Assembly (NCBI GenBank): GCA_044228435.1
Contig: JBGAUW010000002.1
Location: 310,001 to 374,000, forward strand
DNA: 64,000 nt
Direction: 5' to 3'
DNA from: Bog-950 sp044228435
GTDB taxonomy: Bacteria; Bacteroidota; Bacteroidia; Chitinophagales; LD1
Made by a program: the position numbers and the translations under genes. Every line of letters starts with the position of its first letter. The first letter of the stretch is position 1. The notes under the pieces were generated by a model. It saw only the letters and a program-made list of their open reading frames with translations, did no database searches and was not told the origin of the DNA. Shown here piece after piece: positions 1 to 7,360 of this stretch.

Positions 1-23
1 CCACTAAAAGCACCACCAACTAC

Positions 24-1397
24 ATGAAAAAAACCGTACTCGCATTTGGCTTCTATACCCTGCTGTTAAGCGCCAGCGCCCAACTTAGCCCCGCTATTAC
101 CAGCTGGCTGCAAAACACCACCCAAACCGGCACCTACTATGTATCGGGCAACTCTACCGCCATTAGCAATGGTGTATTGGTTAACTGCCAGCAGGTAGAA
201 TACTCAGCCACCAGCGTGTATGTGCATACCCACGGTATCCCTTCTTACCCTACCGGACCTTTTTTAGATAACAACCCCTCTATAGCCTCCGACCAAAACG
301 CCATTTTTAAATTCCCTTTAAGCCCGCAGGTAAAAACCGGTACTAAAACCGCTACCACCGGTGGCAATATTGGTGTATTTGTAAACGGCGTGGCCCTGTT
401 CGATTACCGCGATGGCGTGGCCTGGAATCCTAACACCGGCGCACTATGCGGAGGCCCTGGCAACTCACCCTGCCCTGGCGGACCGCAAACCGCACAGGCC
501 TGGAACCGCGATGCCATACCTGCCGAAAGACGCGGCTTTGATTGCGCCAAAGGCCACCCGGCTATGGGCAACTACCATCATCACCAAAACCCTTCGGCTT
601 TCAAGTTAGACCTGGTGGTAATTAGCACCGTTTGCAACCTGTACGATGCCGATGGACTGTATGTAATTGATAGCACCCAACATTCCCCGCTTATCGGCTA
701 TGCTTACGATGGCTTCCCTATTTACGGCGCTTATGGCTACCAAAACCCATCGGGCAATGGCGGCATTACCCGCATCAAATCGGGCTACCAGCTGCGCAAC
801 ATTACCACCCGCACCGTATATGCCGATGGCACCGATGTAGCCGACGGACCAGCCGTTAACACCACATACCCACTGGGTTACTTCCGCGAAGATTATGAGT
901 TTATTGCCCACCCAAACGATTCATCGTATTTAGATGAGCACAACGGACGCTTTTGTGTAACCCCCGAATACCCTAACGGCACCTACGCCTATTTTTGCAC
1001 GGTAGATGCTAACTGGAACTCGGCCTACCCCTATGCAGTTGGTCCTACTTTTAACGGCGTTTATGCCAACCGCGCGGTAACTACCGTAGGCGAAACCACA
1101 ACTACTTATGTACCATCTGCAACCGGTATTGCTACTACTACGGCTAACGATTTAAACATCTCGGTTTACCCCAACCCGGTAGCCGATATTTTAGCCATAC
1201 AAATTGCCGGCCTAACCCGCGAAGACTATCAGGTAGACCTGCTGGACGTAACCGGTAAACTGATTAGCAACAGCAAAATAAACAAGGGCCAAACCATCAG
1301 CTACTTCGATACCCGCACACTATATGCCGGCACCTACCTGGTAAAAGTTTACAACGGCAATTTTGCAGTTAGTAAGAAAGTGGTGGTAGAGAAGTAA
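24..1397 (+). CDS. YHYH domain-containing secreted protein, T9SS type A sorting signal
   Basis: This 457-aa protein starts with a signal peptide (about residues 1-19, ending SASA) and is predicted to be exported. The central part carries the YHYH-family hallmark, Y184-H185-H186-H187, followed by the family's GFPIYG stretch; histidine clusters suggest metal binding, but the activity of the family is not firmly known. The last ~80 residues form a type A T9SS C-terminal domain: a VYPNPV motif followed by a beta-rich segment ending in KKVVVEK. It would therefore cross the outer membrane by type IX secretion and be released or anchored at the surface. It stands alone, with a hairpin-rich spacer downstream. 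Family and sorting assignments are confident; substrate and role are unknown. Confidence 0.85.
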   Translation: MKKTVLAFGFYTLLLSASAQLSPAITSWLQNTTQTGTYYVSGNSTAISNGVLVNCQQVEYSATSVYVHTHGIPSYPTGPFLDNNPSIASDQNAIFKFPLSPQVKTGTKTATTGGNIGVFVNGVALFDYRDGVAWNPNTGALCGGPGNSPCPGGPQTAQAWNRDAIPAERRGFDCAKGHPAMGNYHHHQNPSAFKLDLVVISTVCNLYDADGLYVIDSTQHSPLIGYAYDGFPIYGAYGYQNPSGNGGITRIKSGYQLRNITTRTVYADGTDVADGPAVNTTYPLGYFREDYEFIAHPNDSSYLDEHNGRFCVTPEYPNGTYAYFCTVDANWNSAYPYAVGPTFNGVYANRAVTTVGETTTTYVPSATGIATTTANDLNISVYPNPVADILAIQIAGLTREDYQVDLLDVTGKLISNSKINKGQTISYFDTRTLYAGTYLVKVYNGNFAVSKKVVVEK

Positions 1398-1410
1398 ACG
1401 GCTGCTACTA

Positions 1411-1500
1411 TCCCCTCCTTCTCCGCCACAGCGGAGGTATTCAAGGAGGTGTTTCATCCCGGTTTATCGGGAGGTGTCAACCGAAGGTTGACGGGGTGGT
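1411..1500. repeat. Multi-hairpin intergenic repeat
   Basis: This spacer after the YHYH gene is a chain of short hairpins. The outer pair is cctcctt (1414-1420) with aaggagg (1443-1449), enclosing ctccgc/gcggag (1421-1436). Then follow tcccg/cggga (1457-1472) and caacc/ggttg (1478-1490). A related nested hairpin, sharing the outer cctcctt/aaggagg arms and an inner gtttcatcccg..atcggg pattern in inverse orientation, lies at 59822-59918. This looks like a dispersed palindromic repeat and not only a terminator, although it could also stop transcription. Confidence 0.5.
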
Positions 1501-1615
1501 CTGCCTGCAAACCCACAAGAAAACGACAGGTAAAAACTTGGCGCTTTCTTGTGGGTTTTGTTATCCTGTACAAGGCCTCGGCAGTGAAGAATCTTGCCTT
1601 TAAGCAGTTGAAATC

Positions 1616-2212
1616 TTAATCAGAATATTGCGCGATACGGTCCTTCACGGTGTGCCTATGCACCTTCAACGAACGGGCTATGTCCACCTGTTTCGCCCCT
1701 TCTGCTAATCTTTTCTTTATATAGCTATCATGCTTTGCAAGAATCGGATTTCTTTTTCTGCTGCCAATTGGACGACCCAGTTTTATTCCTTCTGCCTTTT
1801 TTCGTGCAAGGGCCTCTTTAATGCGTTGCGATATAAGAGACCTCTCTATTTCCGCCGACAATCCAAAAGCAAACGCCAGCACTTTTGAATTAATATTATC
1901 GCCCAGCTCGTAGCCCTCTTTAATTGCAAACACTTTTACATTACGCTCCATACAGAGATTTAGAATACTCATTATCTGCATTAGGTTTCTACCCATTCTC
2001 GAAATTTCTGTAACAATGAGTATATCCTGAGATTTAAGATTGTTAAGCAACCTACCAAATGCGCGTTCATTCAGTTCTTTTCTCGAGCTGATTGTTTCTT
2101 CTATCCATTTTGCAATTTTAAGCTGTCTCTTCTTTGCAAAATTATTTATCTCAAAACGTTGATTTTCGGTAGTTTGTTTATCGGTGCTTACCCGGATGTA
2201 TGCGTAAATCAT
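1616..2212 (-). CDS. Serine recombinase (Pin/Hin-type DNA invertase)
   Basis: This 198-aa protein has the small serine recombinase layout. The N-terminal catalytic domain opens MIYAYIRVSTDKQ with the nucleophile Ser9, followed by the conserved EISRMGRN segment. The long E-helix region contains GLSAEIERSLISQRIKEAL, and a C-terminal helix-turn-helix (about residues 170-195, AKQVDIARSLKVHRHTVKD) should bind the crossover site. The length matches DNA invertases and resolvases. It is transcribed leftward and starts only 24 bp from an 18-bp repeat (2237-2254) that recurs inverted inside the neighbouring restriction-modification gene. The natural inference is that it inverts 2237-2928. The repeat lies in its probable promoter region, so the enzyme might also affect its own expression. 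Family is confident; the target is inferred. Confidence 0.9.
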   Translation of the reverse strand: MIYAYIRVSTDKQTTENQRFEINNFAKKRQLKIAKWIEETISSRKELNERAFGRLLNNLKSQDILIVTEISRMGRNLMQIMSILNLCMERNVKVFAIKEGYELGDNINSKVLAFAFGLSAEIERSLISQRIKEALARKKAEGIKLGRPIGSRKRNPILAKHDSYIKKRLAEGAKQVDIARSLKVHRHTVKDRIAQYSD

Positions 2213-2236
2213 TTTTGAAACAATGTAGAATTATAT

Positions 2237-2254
2237 CACCAGTTTTTTACCAAC
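2237..2254 (+). repeat. Left arm of 18-bp inverted repeat, candidate crossover site
   Basis: The sequence caccagttttttaccaac occurs here on the plus strand and, as its exact reverse complement, at 2911-2928 inside the restriction-modification gene. In both places it is read in the same frame as HQFFTN. Sequence on both sides diverges at once, as expected for a recombination site and not for general gene conservation. Confidence 0.75.
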
Positions 2255-2632
2255 GATAAATCATTTATCTTAACCGGAACCGGTCTCGAATATTTAACTG
2301 CATTTTTGAACTCAAAATTATTCAAGTTTACATTCAAAAACTACTTCCCAGAGTTACTCGGTGAAACTTTGGAGTTGCGTAAAGTGTTTTTTGAAAATGT
2401 AACTATTAAAGCAGTAGACAATGACAAAAAATATATTGAATTACTTGATTCAATTGTTCAAAACAAACAAAAGGGCTTATCAACGATAGCGTTGGAACAG
2501 AAGATTGACGAGATGCTTTTTGATCTTTATGAATTAACTAAAGAAGAACGCTCAATTATACTTTCTTCAACAGGAGAAGCCAATGATTCCTTAGAGCCAA
2601 CTAAAGCAATTTCACTTGTTGAAAGTGAATAG
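2237..2632 (+). other. Silent alternative C-terminal cassette of the adjacent restriction-modification gene
   Basis: Read in frame with the repeat, this segment encodes 131 residues and a stop. They align along their length with the last 133 residues of the minus-strand restriction-modification protein. The shared motifs include HQFFTN, YLTAF.NS.LF.F.FK, YFPELLG.T.EL.KVFFE.VT and a later LEQ.I; similarity is high over the first ~60 residues and weaker after. It has no start of its own: an in-frame TGA lies at 2216-2218 and no ATG follows it before the homology (the first possible start is a TTG at 2306). It is therefore a silent 3' gene end that becomes expressed only if 2237-2928 is inverted. 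The stop lies inside the antisense strand of the expressed gene. It could instead be a relic of a duplicated gene, but frame and repeat conservation argue against decay. Confidence 0.8.
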
Positions 2633-5600
2633 ATTTCTGCAAGCCTCGTTTCTATTTCTTGTTCTAAGTCAAGAGTAGGCTTTCCAAGCTTTTTCAGGTT
2701 TTCAATATCGCTCACCAATTTTTCGAAAATCAAATCGGTTTTAGCATCAACTTGTTTTACAGTAACCGTTTCAAAGAAAACTTTACTTAACTCGCGTGTA
2801 TCTCCAAGCAATTCAGGAAAGTATTCCTTAAAAGCAAACCGAAACAAGCGCGAGTTAAAAAATGCGGTTAGGTAGGCCAGATTTTGACCGGTTATTATAA
2901 AACACTTTTGGTTGGTAAAAAACTGGTGTTTATCATATACAAATGGCATGAACTTTGTCATGTTTGGGTAAATGATTTTCGGCTTCAAAAAATCTTGATA
3001 ATAATTCGATCCCCATCTTTGTAATGCGTACCATTCGTAGCGAATCCCAGTTTCAGTTTTATTTCTAGCAGACAATTTTGTTTTATGTGCTTGCAAATGC
3101 CGATAAATAGCTGGATAACTTTCTGCAAACATTTTCTCCGCCTTTTCAGAACTTCCCGTTACTGAATTATCTAAATGCAATGGAAAATGCCATGGAATAT
3201 AAATCAACCATAAATTAGCCCATGATGGGACAAAAGCTTTAATATCCTCTCCTCTAAGAAGCGGCTTTAACACATCAACACTGCGCGGATCCTCAGAAAC
3301 TAATTTATTCCTAACATCGTTATTAACTATAAAAGCTTCATTATACCCTGTTACAATACCTCTGTTAATTTGTATATCCCATTCTTTTATAGGCTTCCCC
3401 TTTAATACTATTCGCTGAATTAAACTATACTCCCTCTTATCATACGCAACCCAACTTCCTTCACCAGGGTTTGGCATTGTAACCGCTGCGAAATCGATGT
3501 AGTCCTCGAGCAAAACCGTATCATCATAATCAGCAGTAACACGGCACATAGAAATATTTTCGGCAGGTGCAGATTTTGAAAGCAATAAAATATTGGTATA
3601 GGTAGTGGCCGAATCAAACAATTGCGCCATACCAAAATCAACTACTAGCTGAGTATTACATTGGGTTGATAAAAATTTTCGGGTTATACCCCCATAATCA
3701 GTCCTCATCCATTTGTTGCTAGTTATATATCCCAGGTGCCCATTTTGGCGCAAAATCTTAACCCCCTTTTCATAAAACAACTGATAGATATCTCCAGTAG
3801 CAGTAAATGTTTCATATGCCTGCTGTAACAATGCACTTTTTATGGCAGGTTCAAGTTTTTGCAGTTGTATATAAGGTGGGTTACCTATAATAGCATCGAA
3901 GCCCTCAAAGTCTCCATTATTATTTAATACCTCCGGAAATTCAAAGCGCCATTCAAAAGCATTTTTATAAATAGCATTGGTTTTAATTTCTTCAATTAAG
4001 GCACTTAACTTTTCAATTTCTTCTTCTAATTTTTGTTGTGTTTCTTTTCGCTTTTTCTTCTGCTTGGCATCTTCGTCAAATAACTTTGTCTGATTTAGCA
4101 AGTTAAACAATTCGCCACTAGCCTTATTTAAACGTAAAACTTTAGGGTCGTTATTAAAAATCTCGCTTCTAAAGTCGCTTTTTATAGTGTCAATAATCTT
4201 TTGCAGACCACGCTTTACCTCCCGGCTTCTTTCATTTTTATAATCGTTTACAAAGCCTCTATACGCCTTTACATCATATTTAATACTCTTAAGCGCCTTG
4301 CTTATATCTGCATCTAAAGAAAAACGGCTCAGCAAGGAATTGCCGCATTTAATATTTATATCAATATTAGGTAGTGTCTCAAGTTCTTCAGTGTTACCTT
4401 TCTTTTTGTAGTATGCATTTTTCAATAACTCAATCCAAAGTCTTAAGCGGCAAATCAATACAGATTTAGGATTAATATCTACACCAAATAAGCAGTTTTC
4501 AATTATGGTTTGCTTTTCGGTAAATAACGTTTCTTGCACCCGTTGGCTTCGTTCATTTAGTGGATTGTATGAAAAAATATCGCCGTCCTCATCCGTTACT
4601 ATAAGCTCATCATTCACTACCTCAATAGCATACTCCTTCAGGCGCCTTCCATTTTTGTCTTTTAACAAACCTAGTTCCGCCTTAATTGCAATAATTTCAT
4701 TAAGCGCAGAAACTAAAAAGTGTCCGCTGCCAACAGCAGGATCGCAAATTTTTAAATCATTAATAATTTTGTTGGCATCATCTATATCTTCTATCTTATT
4801 ATATAAATCATCAAAGTTTTTAAGCTGCCATTTTTTTACTTCGTTAAACTTTTGCACCACCGATTGGCGTATGGTTTGCCGGCAGATATACATCGTTATA
4901 AACCCCGGGGTAAAAATAGAGCCATCCTTATATCCATTTATTTTTTCAAAGACTTTGCCTAGTACCGAGGCATTAATCAAAGATTTGGTATTCTCCTGTA
5001 TATCTTCAGCACCTTCGCTGGCAAAATCATAAGAATCGAGAAACTTAAACAGGTAGTCAAGCGCAGGCAGCTGTTTTGTATTTTTCTTTTGGTCTTTAAG
5101 GATAGTTGTTGTTAGAAAATCAAGGAATAAAGAAGGGTCGAGAGAATTTATTTTAATAGTTTGATCTTCTAAATCCGTACTATCAAAAAGAGAACTATTT
5201 AAATAGGGAACCTTGCTAAATTTTGCTTGTATGGCAGCACTTCGCTCGTTAACGTTTACAGCTAAAACTTTATGAAAAAGCTTAGATAGTTCATCGAAGT
5301 CCGAAATCGTATCTGAATTAAGAAAACGATAATTACGGTCGCCTTTATGATAAGTTACAAGCTGCCCTTCTAGTAATTTTAAAAACAAAATCCGGTTTAT
5401 CCAGGTAATGCATAGCTCGAGTGCTATATTAAAAGTTTGTGCTTCCGTTGTATCTCCAAAGTTCTTCAAGTCGGTTACCCGATGTAGCTCATCTTTAATT
5501 TGTTCAATTGCGTTTTCGAGCAAAGAGCCGTGATTTCTACCTTCAGCTATTCTGCGAATGACCAACTTACCACTAACTTTTGCTTCCTCTAATCCAATTA

Positions 5601-6390
5601 TATGTAGCAGCTCTTTATAGAAATTTTCATCCAGCTTATTGCTATCATCTGCAAAAGGCACCTTTAGTAAATGATGGGGTGACAATATTTTAAAAAGGGC
5701 TATTAACTTTTTGTCGTCAGTCTCACTTTCATTTAGCAGTATATCCTTGTAATCATTGAGGTTAAAATAGGTGCAAGGCACAGATTCTTCTATTTTGTCA
5801 ATGAAAGGCCTGGCAATTTCATTATAAAATAGGTTGGTATTTTTAGTCACCTTTTGACCGCCGCGCCATTCGTCAAATTGCTTAACAAAAGCTTTGTTTT
5901 CAAAAAATAGTTTTTCAAAATACTTGGCTTCAAAAATATACCACTCATTTATATTGGTTATTACCAAATACTTAATATCAATATTTCCTTCCACCACCCG
6001 TTCACGCAAATAATACAAAATCAATTCTTGCAGAGCTTTGGCATTTGGCTTATCTACCGAAACCATTTCCGCCTTATTATTAGGCCGTTTAGCTTCAATT
6101 ATCACTCCTACTTTAGAATCTGTTCCTTTGGCGGTATGTACAACTAAATCTTGTTTGTCTTTTGTATTAATCCCGTGAGTATCTTTGTAAAACGTATCGC
6201 GTAAGAAATCTCTTACATCATTCTTTAAATGCTCTTCAGTTTCATCTTTTGGACGGCTCTCTATGGTGTGGATTTTATCCAATAGCGATTTAAGATTAGT
6301 TTTAAATAGGTCAATTTCACTCCTTTTAGGGCGCTGTTTCAAAAAAGCTTTATTAAGCGAAAGTTTGGGGGTCTGTGGGATTAGCTTCAT
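2527..6390 (-). CDS. Single-chain type IIG-like restriction endonuclease/N6-adenine methyltransferase with exchangeable C-terminus
   Basis: This 1287-aa protein combines restriction and modification. The N-terminal region has a PD-(D/E)XK-like nuclease core (D81, then E99-A-K101 in VIIEAKRP). The methyltransferase domain shows SAM-binding motif I (DPAVGSGHFL, D550) and the catalytic NPPY (residues 837-840), typical of N6-adenine gamma-class Eco57I/TaqI-like enzymes. A charged coiled-coil segment lies between them. The C-terminal part resembles the TaqI-like specificity region. The 18-bp crossover repeat falls at codon H1155, so residues 1155-1287 are exchangeable with the silent cassette on the other strand. 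The gene is visibly more AT-rich than its neighbours, suggesting horizontal gain. No separate methylase or specificity gene is present, so it is likely self-sufficient. Family is confident; recognition sequence and the effect of switching are unknown. Confidence 0.88.
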   Translation of the reverse strand: MKLIPQTPKLSLNKAFLKQRPKRSEIDLFKTNLKSLLDKIHTIESRPKDETEEHLKNDVRDFLRDTFYKDTHGINTKDKQDLVVHTAKGTDSKVGVIIEAKRPNNKAEMVSVDKPNAKALQELILYYLRERVVEGNIDIKYLVITNINEWYIFEAKYFEKLFFENKAFVKQFDEWRGGQKVTKNTNLFYNEIARPFIDKIEESVPCTYFNLNDYKDILLNESETDDKKLIALFKILSPHHLLKVPFADDSNKLDENFYKELLHIIGLEEAKVSGKLVIRRIAEGRNHGSLLENAIEQIKDELHRVTDLKNFGDTTEAQTFNIALELCITWINRILFLKLLEGQLVTYHKGDRNYRFLNSDTISDFDELSKLFHKVLAVNVNERSAAIQAKFSKVPYLNSSLFDSTDLEDQTIKINSLDPSLFLDFLTTTILKDQKKNTKQLPALDYLFKFLDSYDFASEGAEDIQENTKSLINASVLGKVFEKINGYKDGSIFTPGFITMYICRQTIRQSVVQKFNEVKKWQLKNFDDLYNKIEDIDDANKIINDLKICDPAVGSGHFLVSALNEIIAIKAELGLLKDKNGRRLKEYAIEVVNDELIVTDEDGDIFSYNPLNERSQRVQETLFTEKQTIIENCLFGVDINPKSVLICRLRLWIELLKNAYYKKKGNTEELETLPNIDINIKCGNSLLSRFSLDADISKALKSIKYDVKAYRGFVNDYKNERSREVKRGLQKIIDTIKSDFRSEIFNNDPKVLRLNKASGELFNLLNQTKLFDEDAKQKKKRKETQQKLEEEIEKLSALIEEIKTNAIYKNAFEWRFEFPEVLNNNGDFEGFDAIIGNPPYIQLQKLEPAIKSALLQQAYETFTATGDIYQLFYEKGVKILRQNGHLGYITSNKWMRTDYGGITRKFLSTQCNTQLVVDFGMAQLFDSATTYTNILLLSKSAPAENISMCRVTADYDDTVLLEDYIDFAAVTMPNPGEGSWVAYDKREYSLIQRIVLKGKPIKEWDIQINRGIVTGYNEAFIVNNDVRNKLVSEDPRSVDVLKPLLRGEDIKAFVPSWANLWLIYIPWHFPLHLDNSVTGSSEKAEKMFAESYPAIYRHLQAHKTKLSARNKTETGIRYEWYALQRWGSNYYQDFLKPKIIYPNMTKFMPFVYDKHQFFTNQKCFIITGQNLAYLTAFFNSRLFRFAFKEYFPELLGDTRELSKVFFETVTVKQVDAKTDLIFEKLVSDIENLKKLGKPTLDLEQEIETRLAEIYSLSTSEIALVGSKESLASPVEESIIERSSLVNS
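2911..2928 (-). repeat. Right arm of 18-bp inverted repeat, candidate crossover site
   Basis: This is the exact reverse complement of 2237-2254. It lies inside the coding sequence of the restriction-modification gene, encoding residues HQFFTN from H1155. An inversion here keeps the reading frame. Confidence 0.75.
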
Positions 6391-6503
6391 TAGTTTAAAT
6401 ATAAGATTGCAGATTTAAGCGCAAAAGGAAATATAGTTGAACAGTTGATAAATTTAATATTCAATCAAATTAAATTAACAAATATTACTATATGTTAATT
6501 TCT

Positions 6504-6586
6504 AATCATGGTTAACACGCAAAAATCAAACCATTGATTATAAACTATTTAAAAGGTTAACATGCTGAAATGTGTTAACCATGATT
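6504..6586. repeat. 83-bp palindromic MITE-like repeat, copy 1
   Basis: The element starts with aatcatggttaaca (6504-6517) and ends with its exact complement tgttaaccatgatt (6573-6586). Another 83-bp element with the same 14-bp ends lies at 59646-59728. After reversing one copy, about 70 of 83 positions match without gaps by hand alignment. No coding capacity is visible. The rest of the 253-bp gap between the restriction-modification gene and the SDR gene is AT-rich, with no other clear feature. Confidence 0.65.
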
Positions 6587-6643
6587 TATTTTTAACAAAT
6601 AGATTGTCGGTTTCTACTGCCTTAAAAAACCTATGTTTAGCCC

Positions 6644-7345
6644 ATGAATAAAACCATAGTTATAAGCGGTGCCAGCCGTGGTATTGGCAAGGCCATAGCC
6701 CAAAAGTTCGCCGCCCAGGGCTTTAACCTGGCCCTGTGCGCCCGCAGCGAAAAAGACTTAGCTACCCTAAAAGCAGAACTGCAAACAGCCAACAACAAAG
6801 TGCTAACCCACGCCTGCGATGTAGCTAAAAAACAAGAAGTACGCGCCTTTGCCGATAAGGTGATAAAAGAGTTTGGGGATATTGATATACTGGTAAACAA
6901 CGCCGGCACCTTTATACCTGGCCAGGTAATAAATGAAGAAGATGGCAACCTGGAAACCCTGATAGAAACCAACCTGTATAGCGCCTATAACCTTAGCCGC
7001 ATGTTGCTGCCTGCCATGATGGAGAAGAAGAGCGGCTACATATTTAATATGTGCTCGGTGGCCGGCATTAAAGCCTACCCAAACGGCGGCTCATACTCTA
7101 TCAGCAAGTTTGCCATGATGGGCCTTTCGAAAGCCCTGCGCGAAGAACTAAAGGAGCACAACATACACGTAACTGCCCTTATACCCGGCGCCACCTACAC
7201 GGATAGCTGGAAGGGCAGCGGCCTTGCCGAAACCCGCTTTATGAAACCCGAAGACATTGCAAAAACCGTGTGGGATATATATGGACTTTCGGGCAGCACC
7301 GTAGTAGAAGAAATTTTACTGCGCCCCATGGCGGGCGATATTTAA
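6644..7345 (+). CDS. SDR-family NAD(P)-dependent oxidoreductase
   Basis: This 233-aa protein is a classical short-chain dehydrogenase/reductase. It has the cofactor-binding glycine motif SGASRGIG (residues 8-15), the structural NNAG at about residue 84, a downstream Ser, and the catalytic Tyr151-x3-Lys155 in SYSISKFA. The overall pattern resembles 3-oxoacyl-ACP reductase (FabG)-like enzymes, but the substrate cannot be read from sequence. The start ATG follows a 250-bp non-coding region. The next gene begins 15 bp after its stop, so the two are probably co-transcribed. Family is secure; the specific reaction is not. Confidence 0.88.
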   Translation: MNKTIVISGASRGIGKAIAQKFAAQGFNLALCARSEKDLATLKAELQTANNKVLTHACDVAKKQEVRAFADKVIKEFGDIDILVNNAGTFIPGQVINEEDGNLETLIETNLYSAYNLSRMLLPAMMEKKSGYIFNMCSVAGIKAYPNGGSYSISKFAMMGLSKALREELKEHNIHVTALIPGATYTDSWKGSGLAETRFMKPEDIAKTVWDIYGLSGSTVVEEILLRPMAGDI

Positions 7346-7360
7346 AAGCTACCCTACCTA

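Larger units (their letters stand above)
2237..2928. other. Predicted 692-bp invertible DNA segment (two convergent alternative gene ends)
   Basis: The segment is bounded by the exact 18-bp inverted repeat at 2237-2254 and 2911-2928. It holds two alternative gene 3' ends facing each other: the silent one on plus (stop 2632) and the expressed one on minus (stop 2527). Inversion would fuse the alternative end in frame to the first 1154 codons of the restriction-modification gene. The adjacent serine recombinase is the likely catalyst. The organisation resembles a one-segment shufflon. The inversion itself is inferred and not observed. Confidence 0.75.

Noticed and set aside
606..911. Minus-strand 101-aa frame inside the YHYH gene
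   Set aside because: It is a shadow of a well-supported gene on the other strand; its product has no recognisable features.
2306..2632. A stand-alone 108-aa gene on the plus strand beginning at TTG
   Set aside because: The homology to the restriction enzyme C-terminus starts upstream, at 2237, with no start codon. The frame is better explained as a silent C-terminal cassette.
4505..5032. Plus-strand 175-aa frame inside the restriction-modification gene
   Set aside because: It is antisense to the conserved methylase motif region and is low-complexity Ser/Leu sequence; no support.
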